Source: Sysuimicrobium calidum (lineage in GTDB: Bacteria > Sysuimicrobiota > Sysuimicrobiia > Sysuimicrobiales > Sysuimicrobiaceae). From it: a stretch of DNA of 64,000 bases. The notes under the pieces are model-generated. The model made no database searches. It saw only the letters and a list, made by a program, of their open reading frames with translations, and was not told the origin of the DNA. The translations under genes and the position numbers were made by a program. Shown here in pieces: positions 33,155-41,997 of the stretch (its first letter is position 1; the number at the start of each line of letters is the position of its first letter). The stretch is from contig JAVKHN010000002.1 in assembly GCA_031459935.1 (NCBI GenBank), positions 62,001 to 126,000 of the forward strand. Reading direction: 5' to 3'.

Positions 33155-34315
33155 ATGTCCACACCCAATCACCGGATCTACGGAACCCCATCGGTGGAGC
33201 CTTCTCTGCCCCCCCGACGGGGGCTGAGCGCTGGGGCGGTGGTTCTCGTCGTTCTGCTCGCCTTTCTGAGCGGGGCGACGGGTGGATATGTGGTCCCGCG
33301 CCTGGTAGAAGGAAGGCCTGCCATCCCCGCGCCAGTGGCCTCCCCTCCCTCTGTAAGCGGCACCCTCCGGGTGGTCCGGGAGGAGTCCGTCATCATCCAG
33401 GTGGTGGAGAAGGTCCAGCCCAGCGTGGTGAACATCAACACCCTGGGCTTCGCTCAGGGTTTCTTCGGACAGCTGTTCCCCCAGCGGGGTGCGGGCTCCG
33501 GGGTCATCGTGAGCCCGGACGGCTACATCCTCACCAACAACCACGTGATCGCGAACGCCACGCAGATCCGGGTGAAGCTCCTGGACGGCACGGAGCTGGA
33601 GGGCCGGGTGGTGGGGACCGATCCCCTCTCGGATCTCGCGGTGATCAAGGTGAACCCGCAGGGACGGCGGCTACCGGCTGCGGAGCTGGGGGATTCGAGC
33701 CGGCTCCGGGTGGGTCAGCTGGCCATCGCCATCGGGAACCCCTTCGGGTTGGGGAGTACGGTGACCGTGGGGGTCATCAGCGCTCTCAACCGCCAGATCA
33801 GCGATCCCGGTAGTGGCGTGCGCCTGGACAACATGATCCAGACGGACGCGGCCATCAACCCGGGCAACAGCGGTGGTGCGCTGGTGAACAGCGCGGGACA
33901 GGTCATCGGGATCAACACCGCGATCATCGCGCAGGCCCAGGGCATCGGCTTCGCCATCCCCTCCTCCGTGGCCCGCACCGTGATGGAGCAGCTCATCCGC
34001 ACAGGGTCCGTCCAGCGGCCATTTTTGGGGGTGGCCACCCAGGACATCACCCCGGAGATCGCCTCCCAGTACGGGCTCCCCGTGAACTACGGGGCCCTGG
34101 TGGTAGAGGTGGTGCCCAACAGCGGCGCGGAAGCTGCAGGGATCCGTCCCCTGGACATCATCGTGGAGATCAACGGCCGGCGCATCGAGAACGGGGCGGA
34201 TCTACAGGCGGAGATCTTGCGGCACCGGGTTGGCGATGTGGTCACGGTCACCGTGGTTCGGGGAGGTCAGCGTCTGCAGCTGCGGGCCCGGCTCGGCCAA
34301 CGTCCTCCCTCCTGA
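33155..34315 (+). CDS. HtrA/DegP-like membrane-anchored serine protease
   Basis: 386 residues. One N-terminal membrane anchor (about 24-45) precedes a trypsin-like domain with the catalytic triad H130 (NNHVI), D160 (SDLAVIKV) and S239 (GNSGGAL), then one PDZ domain (FLGVATQDI...PLDIIVEINGRRI). It degrades or chaperones misfolded envelope proteins outside the membrane. I take ATG 33155; in-frame ATGs at 33086 and 33113 would add a basic extension without a clear ribosome site. It is divergent from the metal-efflux operon and convergent with argS, 5 bases apart. Confidence 0.88.
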   Translation: MSTPNHRIYGTPSVEPSLPPRRGLSAGAVVLVVLLAFLSGATGGYVVPRLVEGRPAIPAPVASPPSVSGTLRVVREESVIIQVVEKVQPSVVNINTLGFAQGFFGQLFPQRGAGSGVIVSPDGYILTNNHVIANATQIRVKLLDGTELEGRVVGTDPLSDLAVIKVNPQGRRLPAAELGDSSRLRVGQLAIAIGNPFGLGSTVTVGVISALNRQISDPGSGVRLDNMIQTDAAINPGNSGGALVNSAGQVIGINTAIIAQAQGIGFAIPSSVARTVMEQLIRTGSVQRPFLGVATQDITPEIASQYGLPVNYGALVVEVVPNSGAEAAGIRPLDIIVEINGRRIENGADLQAEILRHRVGDVVTVTVVRGGQRLQLRARLGQRPPS

Positions 34316-34320
34316 GGCAG

Positions 34321-36147
34321 CTACATCTCCTCGGGAGCGGGAACGCCCAGCAGGGTGAGACCCGTCCGGAGGATCTCCCCCACTTGGCGCACGAGCTGCA
34401 GCCGGACGCCCCGCAGGCCCGGGGGTGCCTGAAGCACGGGGGTGGCGGGGCTTCCGTCGGGATTGCGGGCATTGTAGTAGGCGTTCCACACGGACGCGAG
34501 GTCGAGCAGGTACTGGGCGAGGAGGTGGGGCGTGCGCTCCGAAGCTGCGTTCTGTACCGCCTCCGGGAAGTTCAGCAGGGCCTTCGCCAATTCTCGCTCG
34601 TAGGCCGTGACCTGCTCGAAGTCTGCCGCCTCCCCCGCGATGCCGGCTTCCTGAGCTCTGCGGAGGATGGCACAGGCCCGGGCATGGGCGTACTGCACGT
34701 AAGGCCCCGAGTCCCCCTCGAAGGAGAGGGCCTGCTCCCACCGGAAGTCGATCTGCTTTCGCGGCTCCGTCTTCACCATGGCGAACCGCACGGCCCCCAC
34801 CCCCACCCTCTCCGCCGCGGCCTCCGGATCCGGGTGGTGGGGGTTCTTCTCCGCGATGACCCTCCGGGCCCGCGCCACCGCCTCCTCCAGGACCTCGTCC
34901 ACGGAGACCGTGTGCCCTTTGCGGCCCGAAATGGGACGGCCCTCCAGGAGCACGGTCTCGTAGGCCAGGTGATGGCACCGCTCCGCGATCTCCGGATATC
35001 CGGAGATCGCCAGGGCGGCCCGGACCACCAGCTGGGGGTAGGTCTGCCGGACGTCGATCACGTTGATGATCTCCTGTGCCCCTCCGAAGGACATCTCCTC
35101 CGCCCCCTCCGGGTGGGAGGTGTAGAGAAGCCTGCCGGAGGGCTGGCGGTCAAAGGGCACAAACCGGAGTCCCCGCAGCAGACCCGCCTTCCAGAACTGG
35201 AGGGCGATGTCCTTGGCGGTGTAGGTGGTGGTTCCATCCGATCGCACCAGCACCAGGTACGGGTCCTCCAGGCCCTGCACGAAGGCGGAGGTGTCCATCA
35301 CCAGAGCCCCCGCGTATTTCCCCTCCGTGGGACGGTTCACGTGTGGGCTCCGGCTGAGCAACGCCAGGGCCTGCTGGAGCAATCCCGCCCGCACGAGGTC
35401 GGACTCCCACACCAACACGTCGTATTCCGCCCCCAACCGCCACATGGTCGCGAGTTGCGCTCGGAGGATGCGCTCCACTTCTCCCCGCAGCTCCCCGGCC
35501 TCCAGCCGGTGCAGCTGGTCCCGGATCCGGGGCTCCAGCGCCTCCTGGCGGGCGGGATCCTCGAGGTCCCGGTGGAGTCGCACGTACGCCTCGCCCACCC
35601 AGTGGTCGTACTTGCGGGACCCGTCGTAGCGCAGTCCGTAGTACTGGAGGGCGAAGAGGGTCTCCGCCACCTGCCGGCCCGTGTCGTCGATGTAGTTCAC
35701 CACCTCCACCTCGTGGCCCACGTACGCCAGGATGCGACTCAGGGCGTCGCCCAGACAGATGTTGCGCAGATGCCCCACGTGCAGTTCCTTGTTGGGGTTC
35801 ACCGCGGTGTGTTCCACCAGCACCTTTCCGGGCCGCGGGGGGAAGGGAGAGAGGGGATCCGTCGCAGCCCGCACGAGGAAGGGGGCGTCACACTCGAAGT
35901 TCACGTACCCACCCACCGCCACCACCCGACGTACGCCCTCCGGGGGGACGATCCGGCCCGCGAGGTCCTGGGCGATGGCCGGAGGAGGCCTGCGGAGCAG
36001 GCGCGCCAGCTGGAAGGCCACGGGTGTCCCGTAGTCCCCCGGGACACCCGGAGGGGTGGACTGCACGGAAACCTCCGGCGGCTCCACCCCCAGGGAGGCC
36101 ACTGCCTCCCGGATCGCCCGGGCCAACCGTGCCTTCAGGTCCACCAT
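34321..36147 (-). CDS. argS: Arginyl-tRNA synthetase
   Basis: 608-residue class I synthetase. The HIGH-type motif HVGH appears in EHTAVNPNKELHVGHLRN at about residue 110; an arginine N-terminal additive domain is in front. The DALR anticodon domain at the C-terminus holds LDLASVWNAYYN. It charges tRNA-Arg. ATG 36147 fits the family start (VDLKARLARAI). No Shine-Dalgarno site precedes it, and the -10 TACGAT ends only 8 bases upstream, so the message looks leaderless. Confidence 0.94.
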   Translation of the reverse strand: MVDLKARLARAIREAVASLGVEPPEVSVQSTPPGVPGDYGTPVAFQLARLLRRPPPAIAQDLAGRIVPPEGVRRVVAVGGYVNFECDAPFLVRAATDPLSPFPPRPGKVLVEHTAVNPNKELHVGHLRNICLGDALSRILAYVGHEVEVVNYIDDTGRQVAETLFALQYYGLRYDGSRKYDHWVGEAYVRLHRDLEDPARQEALEPRIRDQLHRLEAGELRGEVERILRAQLATMWRLGAEYDVLVWESDLVRAGLLQQALALLSRSPHVNRPTEGKYAGALVMDTSAFVQGLEDPYLVLVRSDGTTTYTAKDIALQFWKAGLLRGLRFVPFDRQPSGRLLYTSHPEGAEEMSFGGAQEIINVIDVRQTYPQLVVRAALAISGYPEIAERCHHLAYETVLLEGRPISGRKGHTVSVDEVLEEAVARARRVIAEKNPHHPDPEAAAERVGVGAVRFAMVKTEPRKQIDFRWEQALSFEGDSGPYVQYAHARACAILRRAQEAGIAGEAADFEQVTAYERELAKALLNFPEAVQNAASERTPHLLAQYLLDLASVWNAYYNARNPDGSPATPVLQAPPGLRGVRLQLVRQVGEILRTGLTLLGVPAPEEM

Positions 36148-36155
36148 CGGCGGCC

Positions 36156-36184
36156 ATCGTAGCAAACCCTAGGATTCCCGACAA
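36156..36184 (-). promoter_or_regulatory. Promoter of argS
   Basis: Minus-strand -35 TTGTCG (plus 36179-36184), exact 17-base spacer and -10 TACGAT (plus 36156-36161). The expected transcript starts at or one base before ATG 36147. Its -35 is shared in part with the divergent promoter. Confidence 0.6.
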
Positions 36185-36208
36185 ATCCCTCCGGAGGGGT
36201 GGTATAAT
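36178..36208 (+). promoter_or_regulatory. Promoter of the coiled-coil gene, with palindrome in spacer
   Basis: Consensus -10 TATAAT at 36203-36208 and a poor -35 (CCGACA, 36178-36183, spacer 19). The spacer contains a perfect 12-bp palindrome CCCTCCGGAGGG at 36187-36198, which looks like an operator. The start codon ATG 36218 is 9 bases after the -10 with no ribosome site, so the message is nearly leaderless. Confidence 0.5.
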
Positions 36209-36217
36209 CCCAGCGAA

Positions 36218-36556
36218 ATGGTGATGGCTCGGGACCTCTTCGAGCGTCTGATCCGGTCTGTGCGAGAGAGCGCCACCACGGTGGCGCGGGAATCGGAGCG
36301 GTGGGCTCGCCTCGCCCGGATGCAACTGGAGCTGGGCGCCCTCCAGGCTCAGCTGGGGGATCAGTTGAAGGCCATCGGGCGGCAGGTCCTCCTGCGACAC
36401 CGGGCGGGAACCCTCGCGGATCCCGAGCTCGTACTCCTCTGCGGGCAGGTGGAGGAACTGGAGGGACGGATCCGGCAGCTGGAGCAGGAGCTGGAAGCCC
36501 TGCGGGCACAGCAAAAGCCCGCCGGGATGGAGGCCCGGGAAACGCAGGTCCCGTAA
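36218..36556 (+). CDS. Small coiled-coil protein of unknown function
   Basis: 112 residues, no signal peptide or membrane segment. It is almost entirely helical heptads, with two coiled-coil stretches (about residues 18-55 and 70-98) separated by a short LLRHRAGTLADPE turn. Base and codon use match the neighbours, and the strong TATAAT promoter supports expression. It precedes the SLH-BsuPI envelope protein by 32 bases, so it may help envelope attachment or assembly. That link is only positional. Confidence 0.6.
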   Translation: MVMARDLFERLIRSVRESATTVARESERWARLARMQLELGALQAQLGDQLKAIGRQVLLRHRAGTLADPELVLLCGQVEELEGRIRQLEQELEALRAQQKPAGMEARETQVP

Positions 36557-36588
36557 CGATCCCTGAGCGTACCGATGAGGAGGTCCCT

Positions 36589-37845
36589 GTGTACCGCCGC
36601 GTGTCGTGGGGGGTGACCCTTACCCTGGTGGGGATGCTCGTCTCCGTGGCTTCGGCCCAGCTGTACACGGACATGGCCGGAAGCCCGGAGCTCCGGGTGC
36701 TTGAGAAGCTCGTGGCCAAGGGCGTTTTCGAGGTCCCTCAGGACCGTCACTTCCGGCCCGCGGACCGGATCACGCGGCTGGAGTTCGCCCTGAGCCTGGC
36801 CCGGGCGGTGGGGCTCAAGGAGGTGGACGAGCGGCTTCTCCCGGACTACCGGGACGCGGGGGAGATCCCCCGGGAAGCAAGAGGGTTGTTGGCTGCCCTG
36901 GCAAACTCCGGGACCGTGGACCGGCTGCGGGCCGTGCGCCGGTACCAGACCCTGGAGGTCATCCTGGAGACCCCGAAGGGAACCTACGGTCCCGGGGAAC
37001 CCATCCCCCTGAAACTCCTGGTACGCAACGTCGGAGGCCGCGCGGTGGAGCTGGAGTTCTCCACCGCTCAGACCTACGACTTCGTGGTGCGTCGCCAGGA
37101 CGGCGCGGAGGTGGCGCGATGGTCCCTGGGCCGCTCCTTCTCCACCCAGGGCATCCGGATGAGGGTGGAGCCCAACCAGCAGATCACCCTCGGAGAGACC
37201 CCGGGCTGGAACCAGGTGGACCAGAACGACCGGCCGGTGCCCCCGGGCCGGTACGAGCTCGTGGGGATCGTGACCACCCGCACCAATCCCATGTCCGCCA
37301 CCATCTTCTTCAGCAAGGGATTCATCACCGCCTACCCGGACAGCACCTTCCGGCCCCGGGCGCCGCTGAGCCGGGCGGAGATGGCGGAGCTGGTGGTGCG
37401 CGCCACGGGCCTGGATCAGGAGGCGTTGAGCAAGCGTGGCAGTCCCATCGAGGCTCCGGACGCGGGGGAGGTCAGGCCGGAGCACCGGGGATACGTGGCC
37501 CTGGCGTTGGAGCGGAGGATCCTGCGCCCTGTGGAGGGGCGGGTGCGGCCCAATGACCCCGCCACCCGCCTGGACGCCGCGGTGGCCCTGGATGCTGTCA
37601 TGAACCTCCTGGGCCGATATAATTTCATCCGGGGGAAGCTGCACGCGATCCAGGGCGGCAGCCCCATGATCCTGCAGATCGCCGATGGCTCGTTGATCCG
37701 CAGCTTCCGCGTCGCCTCCCTCGTGGCCATCTACCGGAATGACCGTCCCGCCGGGCTGCGGGACCTGAGGGCCGGAGACGAAGTGGCGTTGTTGCTCCTC
37801 GGGGAGGTGGGCGACGTCACGTACATCGAGGCGAAAGGGCCCTGA
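36589..37845 (+). CDS. Secreted protein with SLH-like repeats around a BsuPI-type domain
   Basis: 418 residues with a signal peptide (hydrophobic stretch about 8-22, cleavage near VASA-Q). An SLH-like unit at about 25-90 (EKLVAKGVFEV, FRPADRITRLEFAL) is followed by a beta-rich domain (about 120-235) resembling BsuPI intracellular-proteinase-inhibitor domains (GTYGPGEPIPLKLLVRN, QNDRPVPPGRYELVG). A second and third SLH-like stretch follow (GFITAYPDSTFRPRAPLSRAEMAELV, RPNDPATRLDAAVAL), and a small C-terminal beta unit ends the protein. SLH domains bind cell-wall polymers, so this is an envelope protein. GTG 36589 follows GAGGAGGT. An inhibitor role of the middle domain is unproven. Confidence 0.75.
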   Translation: MYRRVSWGVTLTLVGMLVSVASAQLYTDMAGSPELRVLEKLVAKGVFEVPQDRHFRPADRITRLEFALSLARAVGLKEVDERLLPDYRDAGEIPREARGLLAALANSGTVDRLRAVRRYQTLEVILETPKGTYGPGEPIPLKLLVRNVGGRAVELEFSTAQTYDFVVRRQDGAEVARWSLGRSFSTQGIRMRVEPNQQITLGETPGWNQVDQNDRPVPPGRYELVGIVTTRTNPMSATIFFSKGFITAYPDSTFRPRAPLSRAEMAELVVRATGLDQEALSKRGSPIEAPDAGEVRPEHRGYVALALERRILRPVEGRVRPNDPATRLDAAVALDAVMNLLGRYNFIRGKLHAIQGGSPMILQIADGSLIRSFRVASLVAIYRNDRPAGLRDLRAGDEVALLLLGEVGDVTYIEAKGP

Positions 37846-37974
37846 GTTCGGATCGGAAGCGCGGTTCCTGCGGTGGAGAACCTTCGGGAGTCAGAGAACC
37901 GGAAGGTAGAGGACGTCCCGTCGGGCCACGATGCGGTGACTGACGTACGTCCGCGAAACGGAGGTGGAGCACAC

Positions 37975-39240
37975 TTGGCACTCTCTCTTGCGGAACTCGG
38001 ACAGAAGAATCTGAGCGAGCTTCAGGAGATCGCCCGGGAGCTCAATATCCCCAACTACCGGCGGTACCGGAAGCAGGAGCTCGTCATGCGCATCCTCCAG
38101 GTCCAGACGGAGCAGCAGGGCCTGATGTTTCGGTCCGGGATCCTGGAGGTGATGGCGGAGGGATACGGCTTTTTGAGGACCCACGGCTACCTCCCCAGCC
38201 CCGAGGACATCTACGTCTCCCCCTCCCAGATCAAGCGGTTCGGACTGCGGGTCGGAGACGAGGTGCTGGGCCAGGTGCGGCCCCCGAAGGACAACGAGAA
38301 GTACTATGCGCTGCTGCGGGTGGAGGCCGTGAACGGCATGGACCCGGAGCAGGCCCGCAGCCGCCCCTCCTTCGATCAGCTCACGCCCGTCTTCCCCTAC
38401 GAGCGCTTCAAGCTGGAGTACCAGGGCGACCTCACCACCCGGGTGGTGGACCTCTTCGCCCCCATCGGCAAGGGCCAGCGGGCCATGATCGTCTCCCCCC
38501 CCAAGGCCGGGAAGACCACCTTCCTGAAGAAGATCGGGCAGGCCATCGTCGCGAACCACCCGGAGGTCTACCTCATGGTGCTCCTCCTCGACGAGCGGCC
38601 GGAGGAGGTCACGGACATGCGGCGGTCCGTGGAGGCAGAGGTGATCGCCAGCACCTTCGACCGGCCGCCGGAGGAGCACATCCAGGTGGCGGATCTCGTG
38701 CTGGAGCGGGCCAAGCGGCTGGTGGAAGGCAAGCGCGACGTGGTGATCCTCCTCGACAGCCTCACGCGCTTTGCCCGGGCCAACAACCTGGTGATCCCAC
38801 CCTCGGGCCGGACCCTCACGGGGGGCCTGGATCCCGCGGCCCTGCACCGACCCAAGCGGTTCTTCGGGGCCGCCCGGAAGATCGAGGAGGGCGGGAGCCT
38901 CACCATCGTGGCCACGGCCCTGGTGGACACCGGCAGCCGCATGGACGACGTCATCTACGAGGAGTTCAAGGGAACCGGCAACATGGAACTGCACCTCAGC
39001 CGCAAGCTCCAGGAGCGCCGCACCTTCCCCGCCATCGACATCAAGGCCTCCGGGACCCGTCGGGAGGAGCTCCTGCTCACGGAGGAGGAGCTGCGGAAGG
39101 TGTGGGTGCTGCGCAAGTCCCTGGAGCAGCTGGACACGGTGGCCATGACGGAGCTCATTCTGGATCGGATGCGCAGGACCCCCAACAACGCGGCCTTTTT
39201 GCGGTCCATCGTGAAGTCCTCTGAGGAGGACGTGAGCTGA
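37975..39240 (+). CDS. rho: Transcription termination factor Rho
   Basis: 421-residue hexameric RNA helicase. The N-terminal Rho domain (LSELQEIARELNIPNYRRYRK) and RNA-binding cold-shock fold (FLRTHGYLPSPEDIYVS) are followed by the ATPase core: Walker A PPKAGKTT at about 176-183, DERPEEVTDM, LLDSLTRFARANN and the R-loop SGRTLTGG. I choose TTG 37975 over GTG 37873. The extra 34 codons carry many A/T third positions unlike the rest, and a GGAGGTGG precedes the TTG. The 129-base leader upstream holds a GGTTC/GAACC stem and may be regulatory. Rho fits the scarcity of strong intrinsic terminators here. Confidence 0.9.
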   Translation: MALSLAELGQKNLSELQEIARELNIPNYRRYRKQELVMRILQVQTEQQGLMFRSGILEVMAEGYGFLRTHGYLPSPEDIYVSPSQIKRFGLRVGDEVLGQVRPPKDNEKYYALLRVEAVNGMDPEQARSRPSFDQLTPVFPYERFKLEYQGDLTTRVVDLFAPIGKGQRAMIVSPPKAGKTTFLKKIGQAIVANHPEVYLMVLLLDERPEEVTDMRRSVEAEVIASTFDRPPEEHIQVADLVLERAKRLVEGKRDVVILLDSLTRFARANNLVIPPSGRTLTGGLDPAALHRPKRFFGAARKIEEGGSLTIVATALVDTGSRMDDVIYEEFKGTGNMELHLSRKLQERRTFPAIDIKASGTRREELLLTEEELRKVWVLRKSLEQLDTVAMTELILDRMRRTPNNAAFLRSIVKSSEEDVS

Positions 39241-39257
39241 GGGAGGAGGGATTCGAG

Positions 39258-40952
39258 GTGCGAAACGGGTGGCGGATCCTGATTGCAGGCATCCTGCTCG
39301 TCCTCCCGGGCGTGGCTGTGGCGGCCCCCGTGGTGCGACCCGCGGTCTCCCTGGACACGGTAGTGGTGGGCACCCAGCAGGAACCCGCCAACATCGGCAT
39401 CCTGTTCTGCGACGGCTGCACCATGTTCGTGGGAACCATGATCGCCACGCCGCTGTTCGTGCCCCCGGTGGAGATGACGGACGAGTGGAAGTGGCAACCC
39501 GTGGCCGTACTGAAGCTTCCCAGCCTCAAGGATGGGGACTGGAAGCTGCTGCCGGACAACAAGATGCAGGTCACCTGGAAGCTGCGCCGGGGCCTGCGGT
39601 GGCAGGACGGAAGGCCTCTCACCGCGGAGGACTTCATCTTCGCATGGCGGGTGAACCTGAACCCCCGCTTTCCCTCCGCGGGCCGGGATGTATCCGAACG
39701 GATCGAGAACATCCGGGCCCCGGACCCCTACACCCTGGTGGTCCAGTGGAAGAAGAAGTACGCGTTTGCGAACCTCACGGTGAACGGGGTGGGCTACCTC
39801 CCGCGCCACCTCCTCGCCTCCGCCTACCAGCGGGATCCCACGAAGCTACCGCAGAACGCCTGGGGCACCTCCGAGCGGACGGTGGGGACCGGGCCCTACC
39901 GGATCGTGGAGTGGCGGAAGGGATCCTCCATCACCCTGGAGCGGTGGGACCGGTTTCCGCACGAGGCCGTGGGGGGATCCTGGCGCACCCGGGCGCAGGT
40001 CCGGCGCCTCGTGTTCCGGTTCGTGCCGGACACGAACACCCAGGTGGCCAACGTGCTCGCGGGGACCGTGGACGTCTTCGACGAGACCGCCATGCCCTTC
40101 GTCCAGGGTCTGGAGCTCGAAAAGCGGCTGCAGCGGGAAGGCAGGCTCGGCCGGGAGTGGGCGCTGCGGGCGGAGCCGGGCCTCGTGTGGGAGCACATCG
40201 ACCTCAACGTGGACAACTTCCATCTGCGGGACAAGCGGGTGCGGCAGGCCCTGGTGTACGGGATCAACCGGGAGCTGCTCGTGCAGCAGCTCTTTGAAGG
40301 CAAGCAGCCCGTCTCCCACGGCCCCTTCCCACCCAAGCACTACGGCTACAACCCCAACCTCAGGAAGTACCCATACGACCCCGCCCGGGCCCAGCAGCTG
40401 CTGGCGGAGGCCGGATACCGCCCCGGCCCCGACGGGATCCTCGTAAAGGATGGCCAGCGGCTATCCCTCACCTTCATGACCACCGCGGGCAACCGCACCC
40501 GGGAGGCGGTGCAGCAGATCATCCAGCAGCAGCTGCGGGAGATCGGGGTTGAAATTCGCATCCAGAACCAGCCGGCCCGGGTGTACTTCGGGGAGACCCT
40601 CCCGAGCCGGAAGTTCGACATGGCCATGTACGCCTGGGTCTTCAACCCCATCTCGGACTGCGAGGGGATCTTCACGGGCGACACCCTCCCGCCGCACGGT
40701 CAGAATTACCCGGGCTGGAAGCACGAGGAGGCCACCCGGATCTGCCACGCGGTCCCCGAGGAGCTGGACCAGAACCGGAGGGCCCGAATGCTGCGCCGGT
40801 TTCAGGAGATCTATGCGGAGGAGATGCCCGTGATTCCCCTCTACTTCCGGGCGGACTACGTGGGCTGGAAGGCGCCGGTACGCAACCTCCGACCCACCGG
40901 GGCGGATGCGCCCATCACGTGGAACGTGACGAACTGGGCATGGGCCCGGTAA
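39258..40952 (+). CDS. Peptide/nickel-type ABC transporter substrate-binding protein
   Basis: 564 residues, family-5 extracellular solute-binding protein. A signal peptide (about 1-22, ending VAVA-AP) is not followed by a lipobox cysteine, so the protein is probably released or held by its uncleaved signal. The body shows the family's GTGPYRIVEWRKGSSI, HIDLNVDNFHLRDKRVRQAL and a C-terminal lobe with YPGWKHEEATRIC. It binds peptides or related cationic ligands and hands them to the following permeases. GTG 39258 has GGGAGGAGGG upstream. Start of a five-gene importer. Confidence 0.88.
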   Translation: MRNGWRILIAGILLVLPGVAVAAPVVRPAVSLDTVVVGTQQEPANIGILFCDGCTMFVGTMIATPLFVPPVEMTDEWKWQPVAVLKLPSLKDGDWKLLPDNKMQVTWKLRRGLRWQDGRPLTAEDFIFAWRVNLNPRFPSAGRDVSERIENIRAPDPYTLVVQWKKKYAFANLTVNGVGYLPRHLLASAYQRDPTKLPQNAWGTSERTVGTGPYRIVEWRKGSSITLERWDRFPHEAVGGSWRTRAQVRRLVFRFVPDTNTQVANVLAGTVDVFDETAMPFVQGLELEKRLQREGRLGREWALRAEPGLVWEHIDLNVDNFHLRDKRVRQALVYGINRELLVQQLFEGKQPVSHGPFPPKHYGYNPNLRKYPYDPARAQQLLAEAGYRPGPDGILVKDGQRLSLTFMTTAGNRTREAVQQIIQQQLREIGVEIRIQNQPARVYFGETLPSRKFDMAMYAWVFNPISDCEGIFTGDTLPPHGQNYPGWKHEEATRICHAVPEELDQNRRARMLRRFQEIYAEEMPVIPLYFRADYVGWKAPVRNLRPTGADAPITWNVTNWAWAR

Positions 40953-41021
40953 CCCAGGAGCGGGGGGAGATACCCCTCCCCATGAGTCCCGTCCTGGAGT
41001 TCCGGGAGGGACTGCGGCGCG

Positions 41022-41987
41022 ATGATCCGGTACCTGGTACGTCGCTTGCTCCAGATGGTTCCCCTGGTCTTCGGGATCTCCGTGCTCCTTTTCCTCGTGC
41101 TCGTGATGGCCCCGGGGGACCCCACAGACCTCCTGCTCGCGGGCAATCCCAAGGTGCGGGCAGAGGACATCCGGCTTCTGCGCAAGATCTACGGTCTGGA
41201 GGATCCCCTCCCCGTCCGGTACCTGAAGTGGCTTCGGGCCGCGGTACGTGGGGATTTCGGATACTCCCGCATCTACAAGGTGCCCGTCATGGATCTCATC
41301 GCGGAGCGGCTGGGGAACTCCCTGTGGCTCACCGTTCCCTCCTTCTTGCTGGCCGTGGCGGTGGCGGTTCCCGTGGGAATCTACTCCGCCCTCCACCAGT
41401 ACTCCAGGGTGGACTACGCGGCCACCTTCTTCGCCTTCTTCGGGGTCTCCATCCCCGCCTTCTGGTTCGGCATCCTCCTCATCTACCTCTTCGCGGTGCA
41501 GCTGCGGTGGCTGCCGCCCGGGGGCTTCAGTACGCCGGGCGTGCCGGAAGGCTGGCCGGCCCTGCTGGATCGCCTCCGGTACATGGTGCTCCCCGTGCTG
41601 GTCCTCTCCTTCCTCTCCATGGCGGCCCTCACCCGGTACACCCGGGCCAGCATGCTGGAGGTCCTCCGACAGGACTACATCCGGACCGCCCGGGCCAAGG
41701 GGTTACCCGAGCCGGCGGTCGTCACCAGGCATGCCCTCCGCAACGCCCTCATCCCCATCGTGACCGTGCTCGCCCTCCTCATCCCGGGGCTGTTCGCCGG
41801 GGCTCCCCTCACGGAGACCGTGTTCGGATGGCCCGGGGTCGGGCGGTTGTTGGTGGAATCCGTGCTGGGGGGAGATTACGCGGTAGCCCAGGCTGCCCTC
41901 CTGTTCCTGTCCATCCTGGTCCTCCTGGCGAACCTGCTGGCGGATGTGGCCTACGCGCTCCTGGACCCGCGCATCCGGTACGAGTGA
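41022..41987 (+). CDS. Oligopeptide-type ABC transporter permease (DppB-like)
   Basis: 321-residue permease with six predicted membrane helices. The N-terminal RRLLQMVPLVFGISVLLF is typical, GDFGYSR follows, and the EAA loop that contacts the ATPase is RTARAKGLPEPAVVTRHALRN. It forms half of the membrane channel for the substrate of the preceding binding protein. ATG 41022 follows a GGGAGGG stretch. A 69-base gap from the binding-protein gene holds no visible gene. Confidence 0.88.
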   Translation: MIRYLVRRLLQMVPLVFGISVLLFLVLVMAPGDPTDLLLAGNPKVRAEDIRLLRKIYGLEDPLPVRYLKWLRAAVRGDFGYSRIYKVPVMDLIAERLGNSLWLTVPSFLLAVAVAVPVGIYSALHQYSRVDYAATFFAFFGVSIPAFWFGILLIYLFAVQLRWLPPGGFSTPGVPEGWPALLDRLRYMVLPVLVLSFLSMAALTRYTRASMLEVLRQDYIRTARAKGLPEPAVVTRHALRNALIPIVTVLALLIPGLFAGAPLTETVFGWPGVGRLLVESVLGGDYAVAQAALLFLSILVLLANLLADVAYALLDPRIRYE

Positions 41988-41997
41988 GGGGGAGGGG

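Noticed and set aside
37873..37974. Short coding extension at the front of Rho
   Set aside because: Third-position base use is unlike the genes around it and there is no ribosome site at GTG 37873; treated as leader.
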